The notes beneath the pieces were generated by a model. The model saw only the letters and a list, made by a program, of their open reading frames with translations. It was not told the DNA's origin and did not search any database. 64,000 nucleotides of DNA, taken from positions 44,428 to 108,427 of the forward strand of contig NZ_MRBK01000020.1 in NCBI RefSeq assembly GCF_001969815.1, in the 5' to 3' direction. Position 1 is the stretch's first letter. Each line of letters opens with the position of its first letter. Source of the stretch: Bacillus swezeyi. Lineage in GTDB: Bacteria > Bacillota > Bacilli > Bacillales > Bacillaceae. Below are positions 9,209-19,218 of the stretch, piece by piece. The position numbers and the translations under genes are program-made.

Positions 9209-9254
9209 CCGACATCCCTCCGTCGGCGTTTTGGAAAAGAACATACTGTTTCAT
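9201..9254 (-). CDS. 17-codon upstream ORF overlapping dabB start
   Basis: ATG at 9254 follows AAGGAAGG by 7 nt and opens a 17-residue frame (starts MKQYVLFQ) whose TGA lies within the first codons of dabB (GTGTTTGA). The dabB ribosome-binding site is inside it. This looks like a translational-coupling or leader ORF, but so short a frame could arise by chance. I do not recognise the peptide. Confidence 0.4.
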   Translation of the reverse strand: MKQYVLFQNADGGMSGV

Positions 9255-9280
9255 GTCTGGCCTTCCTTTCTAAAAACGTA

Positions 9281-9341
9281 AAAAAGCCGGTATATTCAGG
9301 ATTGACCCATTTCAGCCAATCTTTCTGAATAATACCGGCTT
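9281..9341 (-). terminator. Long hairpin with T tract between ybcI and dabB
   Basis: Minus-strand arms AAGCCGGTATTATTCAG and CTGAATATACCGGCTT pair over about 16 bp. A second small stem (GATTG/CAATC) lies inside the loop, and six T follow. It terminates ybcI transcripts. Because no strong promoter is visible between it and dabB, readthrough or regulated attenuation into dabBA is plausible. Confidence 0.75.
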
Positions 9342-9382
9342 ATCTTCAACTCATGTTCATGCTTTAAAGATCTTCCGTTTTT

Positions 9383-9757
9383 CTATGATAATTTCTTTTG
9401 CAGGTCGTTTGCCAATTTAAACACCATGATCCGTTCGCCTGTGCGCGTGCTGATATCCGTATGAAAGCTGATCGTATCTTCACCGGTCAGCTCTTTCATC
9501 AAGCGGTTCAGGTGTTCCATACCCGATTCCACCAAGCCGGAGCGGGTTCTTTTAATTGACAACAGGCCTTCTTTTGCACTGCAAAGTTCATACTCGGCGG
9601 GCGTCAAAATCCCGTTTAAGGAAACGATGACCATATTTCTGAGAATATCTGATTTCACAGACACGGACCCCCGTCCCAAGTAGTCTTTTTCCCATTGGGT
9701 TAAGGCTTTGCTGATCTCAGCCTCCAAAGACCCCTTCGTCAATTTCTGTTTTGCCAA
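9383..9757 (-). CDS. ybcI: YbcI, DUF2294 protein
   Basis: 124 residues, matching the DUF2294 family (Bacillus YbcI). It is a small soluble alpha/beta protein without membrane segments. A recognisable block is the C-terminal stretch on Ser-x-His-Thr-Asp followed by RTGERIMVFKL. The biochemical role is unknown. DUF2294 genes often sit by dab or transporter genes, and here it is first in the dab cluster. It begins with TTG at 9757 (MAKQKLTK), preceded by AGGAGG. That site directly follows the T tract of the large palindrome at 9772-9830, so translation could be governed by that structure. Confidence 0.78.
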   Translation of the reverse strand: MAKQKLTKGSLEAEISKALTQWEKDYLGRGSVSVKSDILRNMVIVSLNGILTPAEYELCSAKEGLLSIKRTRSGLVESGMEHLNRLMKELTGEDTISFHTDISTRTGERIMVFKLANDLQKKLS

Positions 9758-9771
9758 TGTTATATCCTCCT

Positions 9772-9831
9772 AAAAAAACGGTATATTTCTTTTCCGTATA
9801 CACAAATATAGGGAAAACGAAATATACCGTC
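9772..9831 (-). promoter_or_regulatory. Large palindrome with T tract in ybcI leader
   Basis: Perfect 12-bp arms ACGGTATATTTC (9778-9789) and GAAATATACCGT (9819-9830), extended inward by TTTTCC/GGAAAA. On the minus strand the stem is followed by seven T, and then by the AGGAGG of ybcI. It has the shape of an intrinsic terminator/attenuator lying between promoter and ribosome-binding site. It could also be a DNA operator. Its core (CGGTATATT) recurs in the hairpin at 9281-9341. Confidence 0.65.
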
Positions 9832-9961
9832 CTATCAAAATGTTAATGTCATACACGGTAAAGATGACTTTTTCACGCGGCCATAATGCCATTATAGCCG
9901 AATGCTAAAGCTCTTTTGCATGAGATTACGATGATTGACTTTACGGAATTACTTTTTTAAT

Positions 9962-9990
9962 ATCATAGCTTTTAAGATTTATCATGTCAA
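9962..9990 (-). promoter_or_regulatory. SigA-type promoter for ybcI/dab cluster
   Basis: On the minus strand: TTGACA (9990-9985), 17-nt spacer, TATGAT (9967-9962). It implies a leader of about 200 nt before ybcI. That leader also contains an imperfect palindrome (9889-9909, GGCTATAATG/CATTATGGCC) and the large palindrome. Confidence 0.65.
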
Positions 9991-10030
9991 TACCGGATTG
10001 TTTTTTGGATGTAAAAGGAAAATACCCGCC

Positions 10031-10582
10031 TTAGAAGACGAGCATTCCTTTTGCCACCTCATCGGATTTTTCTTTTCCGCTTAACAGTTCGGCAAGTTTG
10101 AGGGCAAACGGAATCGTTGTCGCCGGTCCCCTGGAGGTGATGATATTTCCGTCTGTCACGACAGGTTCATTTGTGTTGACTTCTGCCCCGGCCAGTTCTT
10201 TTTCAACACCCGGATAGCAGGTCGCTTTTTTGCCGCTGACAAGCCCTGTTTTTCCGAGCGTCATTGTCGCAGCGCAGATTGCAGCGACATATTTTCCTGC
10301 AGCTGCAGCTTCTTTTAACGTTTGATGCAAGCCTTGATGTTCAAGCATTTTCTTGCTTCCTACGTTTCCGCCGGGCAGAATCAGCATGTCCGCCACATCA
10401 AAGTCAGCATCCTCATACATTCGGTCGGCTTCAACGACAATGTCATGTCCGCCTTTTACATTGCGCGTCTGATCAAGAGAGACCGTGACGGTTTCCACTT
10501 CAGCCCTACGTAAAATATCGATCGTTGCAATGGCTTCAATTTCTTCAAAACCTTCGATTAAAAAGACAAACGCTTTTTTCAT
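10031..10582 (-). CDS. DJ-1/PfpI family protein
   Basis: 183 residues of the DJ-1/PfpI class I glutamine-amidotransferase-like fold. The nucleophile-elbow cysteine is seen in AAICAATMTLG (about residue 104), with the acidic residue near the N-terminus in EGFEEIEA and the conserved RGPATT segment. This pattern is closer to eukaryotic-type DJ-1 (deglycase/chaperone debate) than to PfpI proteases. The start ATG has GGAGGAGG upstream. It is divergent from acoA, with the aco control region between them. No substrate can be inferred. Confidence 0.8.
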   Translation of the reverse strand: MKKAFVFLIEGFEEIEAIATIDILRRAEVETVTVSLDQTRNVKGGHDIVVEADRMYEDADFDVADMLILPGGNVGSKKMLEHQGLHQTLKEAAAAGKYVAAICAATMTLGKTGLVSGKKATCYPGVEKELAGAEVNTNEPVVTDGNIITSRGPATTIPFALKLAELLSGKEKSDEVAKGMLVF

Positions 10583-10641
10583 GATAAAACCTCCTCCATT
10601 TTCATTCTAACGGCGAAAAAGATATGATCGCAACCGCTTCA

Positions 10642-10675
10642 GAGACAAAATGAGACCCGTGTCTCGTTTTGTCTC
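10642..10675. promoter_or_regulatory. Palindromic upstream activator site, probably for AcoR
   Basis: Inverted repeat of 15-nt arms matching at 14 positions: 10642-10656 (GAGACAAAATGAGAC) and 10661-10675, spacer CCGT. A further GAGACACAAC half-site lies at 10696. It is 54 nt upstream of the sigma-54 -24 element, the expected place for an enhancer-binding protein. It lies between divergent 5' ends, so it is not a terminator. Confidence 0.68.
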
Positions 10676-10728
10676 ATTTTTCTCATGATGGTTTTGAGAC
10701 ACAACACCGCTGTCATCGCTTTTTTCCG

Positions 10729-10745
10729 TTGGCACGATTTTTGCA
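10729..10745 (+). promoter_or_regulatory. Sigma-54 (SigL) promoter of acoABCL
   Basis: TTGGCAC-N5-TTGCA, an exact match to the -24/-12 consensus, 42 nt before the acoA start. It fits the sigma-54 activator encoded by acoR. Confidence 0.95.
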
Positions 10746-10786
10746 AGAAAAAGAGTGTGATGAAAAAAGACAGGAGGTTTTGCAAA

Positions 10787-11761
10787 ATGGAAGCGGCATT
10801 GACAAAGGAAAAAGCGGTATGGATGTACAAGAAAATGCTGGAGATCCGCCGATTTGAAGACCGGGTGCATGAGCTTTTTGCCCAAGGGATTCTGCCTGGC
10901 TTTGTACACCTTTATGCGGGGGAAGAAGCTGTTGCAGTAGGCGTCTGCGCCCATTTGAATGACAAGGACAGCATCACAAGCACACATCGCGGCCATGGAC
11001 ATTGTATTGCAAAGGGATGTGACCTCAAGGGGATGATGGCTGAAATATACGGAAAGGCCACAGGGCTTTGCAAAGGAAAAGGCGGATCGATGCACATCGC
11101 TGATTTTGACAAAGGCATGCTCGGCGCCAACGGGATTGTCGGAGGCGGTTTTCCATTGGCCTGCGGGTCGGCCCTGACAGCAAAATACAAAAAGACCAAA
11201 AATGTAAGCGTTTGCTTTTTTGGCGACGGTGCAAACAATCAAGGCACATTTCATGAAGGAATCAACCTTGCCGCCATCTGGAAGCTGCCGGTCATATTCG
11301 TAGCTGAAAACAACGGTTATGGAGAAGCGACACCGTTTTCCTATGCTTCAAGCTGCAAATCGATCGCAGACCGTGCAGCCGGCTACGGAATTCCGGGCAT
11401 CCAAGTGAACGGAAAAGACGTGCTGGCCGTCTATCAAGCAGCGGAGCAAGCGGTGAAACGGGCGAAAAACGGTGAGGGGCCTACATTAATTGAATGCATG
11501 ACATACCGGAATTACGGCCATTTTGAGGGGGATGCCCAGCGCTATAAAACAAATGAGGAAAAAACGGAACATCAAGAAGAAAAAGACGCGATCTCAGCTT
11601 TCAGGCACGACTTATTGACAAGACAGGTTTTGAATGAGGCGGAGCTGACCGAGATTGAAGCAGCGGTGGCAGAAGCGATAGATGAAGCGGTTGAATTCAG
11701 TGAAGAAAGCGCTTATCCAGATCATGCGGAATTACTGAAAGATGTTTATGTATCTTATTAA
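10787..11761 (+). CDS. acoA: Acetoin dehydrogenase E1 alpha subunit
   Basis: TPP-dependent E1 alpha subunit (324 residues) of the acetoin dehydrogenase complex, which splits acetoin to acetaldehyde and acetyl-CoA. The thiamine diphosphate/Mg motif is clear: GDGANNQGTFHEG followed by an Asn-rich AENNGYG. The HRGHGH segment that binds TPP is also present. The start ATG at 10787 lies 8-9 nt after AGGAGG. An in-frame extension to 10685 would run through the sigma-54 promoter and is rejected. First gene of acoABCL. Confidence 0.95.
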   Translation: MEAALTKEKAVWMYKKMLEIRRFEDRVHELFAQGILPGFVHLYAGEEAVAVGVCAHLNDKDSITSTHRGHGHCIAKGCDLKGMMAEIYGKATGLCKGKGGSMHIADFDKGMLGANGIVGGGFPLACGSALTAKYKKTKNVSVCFFGDGANNQGTFHEGINLAAIWKLPVIFVAENNGYGEATPFSYASSCKSIADRAAGYGIPGIQVNGKDVLAVYQAAEQAVKRAKNGEGPTLIECMTYRNYGHFEGDAQRYKTNEEKTEHQEEKDAISAFRHDLLTRQVLNEAELTEIEAAVAEAIDEAVEFSEESAYPDHAELLKDVYVSY

Positions 11762-11784
11762 TTGATCAGAAAGGGGAAGAAAAA

Positions 11785-12819
11785 ATGGCGAGAGAATTGA
11801 GTATGTCCGGCGCACTGAATGAAGCGATCAAACTTGCGATGAGAAAAGATGATCATGTCATTTTAATGGGGGAAGATGTTGCCGGCGGAGCCTATGTCGA
11901 TCATTTGCAGGATGATGAAGCATGGGGCGGTGTCCTCGGTGTGACAAAAGGGCTTGTTCAGGAATTCGGACGCGAGCGCGTCCTTGATACGCCGATCAGT
12001 GAAGCGGGATACATCGGCGCCGCGATGGCGGCTGCTTCAACGGGCCTCAGACCGATTGCCGAATTGATGTTTAATGATTTTATCGGGAGCTGTCTAGATC
12101 AAGTGCTGAACCAAGGAGCCAAATTCCGCTATATGTTCGGGGGGAAAGCGGAGGTGCCGATCACGATCAGAACGACTCACGGGGCGGGCTTCAGAGCGGC
12201 GGCCCAGCATTCGCAAAGCTTGTACGCCCTTTTTACAAGCATTCCCGGTTTGAAAGTGATCGTGCCGTCATCTCCGTATGATGCCAAAGGCTTGCTGCTG
12301 GCAGCGATTGAAGATCAGGACCCCGTCTTCTTTTTTGAAGACAAAACGTTATACAACATGACCGGTGATGTGCCGGAAGAATATTACACACTGCCGATCG
12401 GCAAAGCTGATGTGAAACGGGAGGGTGCTGATGTCACGATTTTCGCGGTCGGCAAACAGGTCAACACAGCCCTGCAAGCGGCAGAACAGCTGGCCTCCAA
12501 GGGGATCGATGCAGAGGTTCTTGATCCGCGCAGCTTGTCGCCGCTTGATGAAGAAGCAGTTCTGGCGTCAGTAGAGAAAACGAACCGGCTCGTCATTGTG
12601 GATGAAGCGAATCCGAGATGCGGCATCGCTGCAGATATCGCCTCATTAGTCGCCGACAAAGGCTTTGATGCACTCGATGCACCGATCAAAAAGGTGACGG
12701 CGCCTCATACACCGGTTCCATTTTCACCGCCGCTTGAAGACATTTATCTGCCAACACCGGAAAAAGTCGCTGCAACCGTATTGGAGATGCTCGGTGAGAC
12801 ATCATCTCAAGGTCTGTAA
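11785..12819 (+). CDS. acoB: Acetoin dehydrogenase E1 beta subunit
   Basis: 344 residues, transketolase-like E1 beta subunit. Family features include the start region MGEDVAGGAY, the DTPISEAG block, the FRAAAQHSQS histidine segment and the C-terminal domain beginning GKQVNTAL. It pairs with AcoA to form the heterotetrameric E1. Start ATG with AAGGGGAAG upstream, 23 nt after acoA. Confidence 0.95.
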   Translation: MARELSMSGALNEAIKLAMRKDDHVILMGEDVAGGAYVDHLQDDEAWGGVLGVTKGLVQEFGRERVLDTPISEAGYIGAAMAAASTGLRPIAELMFNDFIGSCLDQVLNQGAKFRYMFGGKAEVPITIRTTHGAGFRAAAQHSQSLYALFTSIPGLKVIVPSSPYDAKGLLLAAIEDQDPVFFFEDKTLYNMTGDVPEEYYTLPIGKADVKREGADVTIFAVGKQVNTALQAAEQLASKGIDAEVLDPRSLSPLDEEAVLASVEKTNRLVIVDEANPRCGIAADIASLVADKGFDALDAPIKKVTAPHTPVPFSPPLEDIYLPTPEKVAATVLEMLGETSSQGL

Positions 12820-12840
12820 CAGAAGAAAGGAGAGGGGAAT

Positions 12841-13971
12841 ATGGCTGTCGAGGTTGTCATGCCGAAACTGGGAATGTCGATGAAAGAAGGCACAGTTTCC
12901 GTATGGAACAAAAAAGTCGGAGAAGCAGTTGATAAAGGCGAAAGCATTGCAAGCATCAACTCTGAAAAAATCGAAATGGAAATCGAGTCGCCCGCAGAAG
13001 GCACCGTTTTAGATATTAAAGTCTCTGAAGGAGAGGGCGTACCGCCCGGAACCGTCATCTGTTATATCGGTGAAGCAAACGAACAGATTGAAAAAAAGAA
13101 AGAAAAAGAGGAAAAGCAAAAAACTGCGGGAAAGCGAATAAAAATTTCCCCTGCTGCCCGTAAAATTGCCGAAGGCGCAAATGTGGACATCAAAACGCTT
13201 GAAGGTACCGGACCGGGCGGAAGAATTACGAAGGCAGATGTACTGAAGGCGCTCCCTGATCAGCAAAAGCAGCAAACAAACGAAGCGGAAGATCCGCCTG
13301 TCAGCATGATGCGGAAAACAATTGCCTCAAGGATGACAGAAAGCCTGCAAAACAGCGCCCAGCTTACGCTGACCATGAAAGCTGATGTCACAAAACTAAC
13401 AGACTTGCAGCATCAGCTTAATGAAACAGCGAAAACGAGGTATGATACAAAACTGACAATCACCGACTTTGCCGCCAGGGCAGCGACGCTTTCACTGTTG
13501 GAGCATCCCGGCATGAACAGCATGTATCAAGACAGCAGAGTGACGGTTTTTGAGCATGTTCATCTAGGAATTGCAGCCGCTTTGGATCACGGTTTGGCTG
13601 TTCCGGTTGTCCGGCACGCGGAGCGCCTGCCATTGATTGAACTGGCAAAGAAAATCAAGTGGTATGGCCAAAAAGCGCGCGAGGGGAAACTTCTTCATGA
13701 TGAGATCGAAGGCTCAACCTTTACGATTACAAATCTCGGTGCATACGGTGTAGAGCATTTTACACCGATTTTGAATCCGCCGGAAACGGGCATTCTCGGG
13801 GTCGGCAAAATGTATGAAGCACCTGTTTACAAAGAAGGGGAATTGTGTAAAAGCGCGATTCTCCCGCTCAGCCTGACATTTGACCACCGCGCACTGGACG
13901 GAGCGCCGGCGGCAGCATTTCTTGCAGCGGTGAAGAACTATTTAGAGGACCCGGCAGCGATTCTTTTATAG
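12841..13971 (+). CDS. acoC: Acetoin dehydrogenase E2, dihydrolipoyl acetyltransferase
   Basis: 376 residues with the usual E2 order. One lipoyl domain (about 1-78) has the lipoylated Lys43 in SEKIEME. A charged Lys/Glu linker follows, then an E3/E1-binding domain (about 100-136, ISPAARKIAEG, GPGGRITKADV), then a 2-oxoacid acyltransferase domain with the catalytic HRALDG near residue 347. It transfers the acetyl group to CoA. Start ATG after GGAGAGG, 21 nt from acoB. Confidence 0.95.
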   Translation: MAVEVVMPKLGMSMKEGTVSVWNKKVGEAVDKGESIASINSEKIEMEIESPAEGTVLDIKVSEGEGVPPGTVICYIGEANEQIEKKKEKEEKQKTAGKRIKISPAARKIAEGANVDIKTLEGTGPGGRITKADVLKALPDQQKQQTNEAEDPPVSMMRKTIASRMTESLQNSAQLTLTMKADVTKLTDLQHQLNETAKTRYDTKLTITDFAARAATLSLLEHPGMNSMYQDSRVTVFEHVHLGIAAALDHGLAVPVVRHAERLPLIELAKKIKWYGQKAREGKLLHDEIEGSTFTITNLGAYGVEHFTPILNPPETGILGVGKMYEAPVYKEGELCKSAILPLSLTFDHRALDGAPAAAFLAAVKNYLEDPAAILL

Positions 13972-13989
13972 AAAGAAGGTGAAGAAACT

Positions 13990-15369
13990 GTGACACTCGC
14001 CATTATCGGAGGGGGGCCTGCGGGGTATGTGGCGGCAATTACAGCCGCCCGCCGCGGCAGGAAAGTCATTTTGATTGATCAAAGAGATTTGGGGGGAACA
14101 TGTTTAAATGAAGGCTGTATTCCGACCAAATCGCTTTTGGAAAGCGCGGATATGGTCGAAAAAATCAAGTCGGCCAGCGAGTTCGGAATCGACCTTTCCC
14201 GGGAAAATCCGGTCATTCATTGGCAGGCCGTTCAAAACCGAAAAAAATCAATCGTCAGGCAGCTTGCAGACGGAGTCCGATACTTGATGAATAAAAACAA
14301 AATCAAGGTAATGAAAGGAAAAGCGTCTTTTCTTTCCGAACACGACATTTTGATTGAAGGCGGAGGAAAGCCTGAAGTCATCAAAGCCGAGCATATCATC
14401 ATCGCGGCAGGATCGGAACCGGCTGCTCTGCCCTTTGCGCCTTTCGACGGAAAGTGGATCATTCACAGCGGTGATGCGATGTCCCTTCCGTCGATTCCCG
14501 ATTCGCTTTTTATCATTGGCGGAGGAATTATCGGCTGTGAATTCGCAAGCATTTTTAGCAGAATGGGTACAAAGGTTGTTATGGCTGAGCAGGCAGAACA
14601 GATTTTGCCTGAAGAAGATCCTGACATTGCAGAATGCTTAAAAAGCAAGCTTGAGGAAGCGGGAGTACAGATCTTGACATCTGCTGCAGTGGAACGGCTT
14701 GATCCGGTATTGAAAAAAGCCTTTCTTCTGAAGAATGGAGATGAACGCGTTGAGGCACACTCAGATGTTTGTTTGGTCGCGATTGGCCGAAAACCGAGAG
14801 TGACAGAGCTGAATCTTGATCAAATCGGCATTCAATATGACAGTAAAGGCATTCATATCAATCAGCATATGCAGACGAACCTTTCGCACATCTACGCCTG
14901 CGGGGATGTTGCAGGGGGAGTCCAGCTTGCCCATGCCGCCTTCCATGAAGGAACGGTTGCCGCCTCCCACGCATCAGGCCAAGATGTGCAGGTTCATGAC
15001 AAAGTTATACCGCGCTGCATCTATACATCTCCTGAAATCGCAAGCGTAGGCTTAAATGAACAAAAAGCCAGGGAACGCTATGGAGATATTCGAATTGGGG
15101 AGTTTTCGTTTTCCGCAAATGGGAAAGCGCTGATTTTAAATCAGCCGGTCGGCAAAGTGAAAATCATTACAGAACCGGAATATCAAGAAATCATAGGGGT
15201 GTCGATTATCGGACCGAACGCGACCGAGCTGATCGGGCAGGCGTCCGTGATGATGCATGCTGAGCTGACCGCTGACACAATGGAGAATTTTATCGCCGCA
15301 CATCCGACTCTTTCAGAGGCCGTCCACGAAGCCTTGCTGCAAACAAGCGGCCATGCGATCCATTGCTGA
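13990..15369 (+). CDS. acoL: Acetoin dehydrogenase E3, dihydrolipoamide dehydrogenase
   Basis: 459-residue flavoprotein that reoxidises the lipoyl groups of AcoC with NAD+. Visible: N-terminal FAD-binding GGGPAGYVAA, the redox disulfide in GGTCLNEGCIPTKS (about Cys37/Cys42), an NAD-binding GGGIIGCEFAS, the second FAD site IYACGDVAGG, and the C-terminal catalytic His-Glu in AHPTLSEAVHE. GTG start with AAGAAGGTG upstream. Last gene of the aco structural operon, followed by a terminator. Confidence 0.95.
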   Translation: MTLAIIGGGPAGYVAAITAARRGRKVILIDQRDLGGTCLNEGCIPTKSLLESADMVEKIKSASEFGIDLSRENPVIHWQAVQNRKKSIVRQLADGVRYLMNKNKIKVMKGKASFLSEHDILIEGGGKPEVIKAEHIIIAAGSEPAALPFAPFDGKWIIHSGDAMSLPSIPDSLFIIGGGIIGCEFASIFSRMGTKVVMAEQAEQILPEEDPDIAECLKSKLEEAGVQILTSAAVERLDPVLKKAFLLKNGDERVEAHSDVCLVAIGRKPRVTELNLDQIGIQYDSKGIHINQHMQTNLSHIYACGDVAGGVQLAHAAFHEGTVAASHASGQDVQVHDKVIPRCIYTSPEIASVGLNEQKARERYGDIRIGEFSFSANGKALILNQPVGKVKIITEPEYQEIIGVSIIGPNATELIGQASVMMHAELTADTMENFIAAHPTLSEAVHEALLQTSGHAIHC

Positions 15370-15378
15370 TTCAGGATA

Positions 15379-15412
15379 AAAACTTCGCATATTTCATTGT
15401 GCGAAGTTTTTT
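15379..15412 (+). terminator. Terminator after acoL
   Basis: Stem AACTTCGCA/TGCGAAGTT with a ten-base loop, then a T run. It separates acoL from acoR. Confidence 0.88.
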
Positions 15413-15431
15413 CATGGGCTGACAAACGGTG

Positions 15432-15460
15432 TTGAAAGCGCTTTTATAATTATCTATAAT
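15432..15460 (+). promoter_or_regulatory. acoR promoter with overlapping cre-like site
   Basis: TTGAAA (15432-15437), 17-nt spacer, TATAAT (15455-15460). A CcpA cre-like sequence TGAAAGCGCTTTTA (15433-15446) covers the -35 and spacer, so glucose repression of the activator, and through it of the whole acetoin operon, is expected. Confidence 0.82.
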
Positions 15461-15488
15461 GAGATAAAAGCCCTTAGGAGAGGATGGA

Positions 15489-17342
15489 ATGAATCCGACG
15501 CCCTGCTATTTAAATACGTGGAAACGCTTTGTTCAGGAGGGACTGCTTGATGGGTCCCGCCTGAACAAAAGAGTGATGGAGTCATGGTACCGCTGCAAAA
15601 AAGCAAATGTGAATCCGTATTTAGATAAAGGACAGTCGATTTTACAAAAGGAATTATTAAGCGTTCAAAAAGAAAAACATGCATTATTTCTTGATGTGGC
15701 GCTGCCCTATTTAAACAAAATCAGCCAAGAATTAAAAGAATCAGAAATGATGGCCCTTCTTATCGATGCAGATGGCTATGTTTTAAGCTTGGCCGGAAGT
15801 CAAAGGACGCTTGCTGAAGCGGGAAGAATCAATTTTGTTGAAGGTGTCCGCTGGACGGAAGCGGAGGTCGGCACGAATGCAATCGGAACAGCGCTGGAAA
15901 TCGGTGAGGCTGTGACGATTAACGGCTCTGAACATTTCTCAGTTGCTTCCCATCATTGGAGCTGTTCAGCCGCTCCGATTCGCGATGAATCCGGAATGAC
16001 CATGGGGGTGATCGACATTTCCTGTCTGACTGACAGGAGGCACCCGTTTATGCTGGGAATGGCTGCAACAGCCGCGCATGCCATTGAACGAGAGGTTCAT
16101 GTATACACGAAAAGAAAAGAAATGGAGCTGGTCAGCAGTTGTCTCGAGAAGGTTGAATCAGATGAACCGTTTGTCGTCTGTGATGAAAAAAGACAGATTG
16201 TATCGGCAAGCAGTCCGGTTCGGGAGCGGTTTTCCGGGTGGCGCGGCATGCAGGTCAATAAGCTGTCTGAAGGAGGATTTCATATTCTGCGCGAGCGAAC
16301 CATCCGCTCAGAAACAGACGGCAAGACGCTCGGAGTGTCGGTCTCATTAGCAGAAGCTCCGCGAAAAGATCCGGCCAAAACATTTATATCCTATTTCAGC
16401 TTTCCGGGAGAAACAGGAACAAGCAAGGCGTTTCAAAACGCACTCAATGAAATGAAACTGGCGGCTCAAACTGATGCAAATGTATACATATGGGGGGAAA
16501 CAGGCTCTGGGAAAGATCTTGCTGCAAGAGCGATCCATGCGGGAAGCGCCAGAAGAAACGGCCCTTTTCTCGCGGTCAACTGCGGTGCCATCCCTGAAAG
16601 CCTAATGGAGAGCGAATTGTTCGGCTATGCCGAAGGCGCGTTTACAGGGGCGAAACGCCGCGGTTCAAAGGGGAAGTTTGAGCAGGCTCATAAAGGAACG
16701 ATCTTTTTGGATGAAATCGGTGAAATCCCTTTTCAGATGCAAGTGGCGCTGCTTCGGATTATCGAAGAGCGAAAGGTCACTCCGATTGGCGGGGCTCATG
16801 AAGTTCCTTTAGACATCCGCATTATAACCGCAACCCATCGCGATATGAACGAACTTTTACAGCAAGGGAAGATCCGTGAAGACCTTTACTACCGTCTTCA
16901 TGTTTACCCGGTAAAAATCCCGCCGCTCAGAGAAAGAAAAGAAGACATCCCCGATTTATTCCGCCATTACAAGGAAAAGCACCGGTGGGAGGCTGAGTTT
17001 CCGCGAGGGTTTTTTCAGCGGCTTCAAGAATACCATTGGCCTGGAAACATTCGTGAGCTCTTCAATATTTTCGAGAGATTAAGGGTTTTATTTCCCGCCG
17101 GCGGTTTGATCAGTCCGTCCCAGTATGCTTCGGTCTTGGACGTTCTTGACTGGAAAAGCGGAAAAACGTCTGCGGAAGGCGGTCAGCCGCCTTCAAGCGG
17201 ATTGTCATTCAGAGAGCGCATTCAAAAACATATGATGATGGATGCTTTGCAAAAAGCGAAAGGCAATGTGTCAGAAGCGGCAAAGTTAGCGGGCATTCCG
17301 AGAAGCACGTTTTACAAACGGCTTCGAAAATATAACCTTTAG
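15489..17342 (+). CDS. acoR: AcoR, sigma-54-dependent activator of acetoin genes
   Basis: 617 residues in three parts: an N-terminal GAF-type sensory region (about 60-300) that should bind the inducer acetoin; a AAA+ sigma-54 interaction domain with Walker A GETGSGKD (about 336), the GAFTGA loop (about 382) and GEIPFQMQ/Walker B (LDEIGE); and a C-terminal Fis-type helix-turn-helix (about 580-617, AAKLAGIPRSTFYKRL). It is predicted to bind the palindrome upstream of acoA and activate the SigL promoter. ATG at 15489 with AGGAGAGG upstream. Confidence 0.95.
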   Translation: MNPTPCYLNTWKRFVQEGLLDGSRLNKRVMESWYRCKKANVNPYLDKGQSILQKELLSVQKEKHALFLDVALPYLNKISQELKESEMMALLIDADGYVLSLAGSQRTLAEAGRINFVEGVRWTEAEVGTNAIGTALEIGEAVTINGSEHFSVASHHWSCSAAPIRDESGMTMGVIDISCLTDRRHPFMLGMAATAAHAIEREVHVYTKRKEMELVSSCLEKVESDEPFVVCDEKRQIVSASSPVRERFSGWRGMQVNKLSEGGFHILRERTIRSETDGKTLGVSVSLAEAPRKDPAKTFISYFSFPGETGTSKAFQNALNEMKLAAQTDANVYIWGETGSGKDLAARAIHAGSARRNGPFLAVNCGAIPESLMESELFGYAEGAFTGAKRRGSKGKFEQAHKGTIFLDEIGEIPFQMQVALLRIIEERKVTPIGGAHEVPLDIRIITATHRDMNELLQQGKIREDLYYRLHVYPVKIPPLRERKEDIPDLFRHYKEKHRWEAEFPRGFFQRLQEYHWPGNIRELFNIFERLRVLFPAGGLISPSQYASVLDVLDWKSGKTSAEGGQPPSSGLSFRERIQKHMMMDALQKAKGNVSEAAKLAGIPRSTFYKRLRKYNL

Positions 17343-17678
17343 CTAACCCCTCGGCGCCCAGAGCATAATGCTGACACCTGCCAAACAGACCGCAGCCCCG
17401 ACCCAGTCATAGAGGTCAGGGGTTTTTTTATCGACCCACCAACCCCAAAGCACTGCAAGAATAATAAAAACGCCTCCGTAAGCTGCATAGACGCGCCCAA
17501 AGGAAGGGAATGCCTGAAAAGTCGGAATGACTCCATATATGATTAAAATCAAGCCTCCGGTTATTCCGTACCACAGAGGTCTGGATTCCCTCAGCCAAAG
17601 CCAAACCAAGTATCCCCCGCCGATTTCAGCCAAGCCCGCGAGCAAAAATAAAATGATTGTGATCAGCATGAACAACAC
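17343..17678 (-). CDS. yfjF: YnfA/UPF0060 small membrane protein (YfjF)
   Basis: 111-residue protein with four hydrophobic segments, the UPF0060 (YnfA) family of small multidrug-resistance-like membrane proteins. The signature [19 protein letters not shown] and [10 protein letters not shown] are clear. Transport role is unproven for this family. Its stop codon directly abuts that of acoR (convergent, no gap). In B. subtilis, as I recall, sspH lies between acoR and yfjF; I find no such gene here. Confidence 0.85.
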   Translation of the reverse strand: MLFMLITIILFLLAGLAEIGGGYLVWLWLRESRPLWYGITGGLILIIYGVIPTFQAFPSFGRVYAAYGGVFIILAVLWGWWVDKKTPDLYDWVGAAVCLAGVSIMLWAPRG

Positions 17679-17795
17679 ACTCCAATTATGATGTCGAGGC
17701 TTTTATTGTACATGATTTCGGATAGACCGGGAAAGTTCCCGCATTTCGGGAAAATAAACAGAACGCGATTATAGGAACTGTCTTCTCCGAACCTG

Positions 17796-19207
<1,412 letters not shown>

Positions 19208-19218
19208 TGTTTCCCAAT

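Noticed and set aside
10642..10675. The palindrome as a transcription terminator
   Set aside because: It lies between divergent genes and upstream of the acoA promoter, with no gene ending there.
10607..11254. Long minus-strand reading frame (215 codons) opposite acoA
   Set aside because: No ribosome site, no family resemblance, and it runs antisense over a clear acoA coding region and its sigma-54 promoter.
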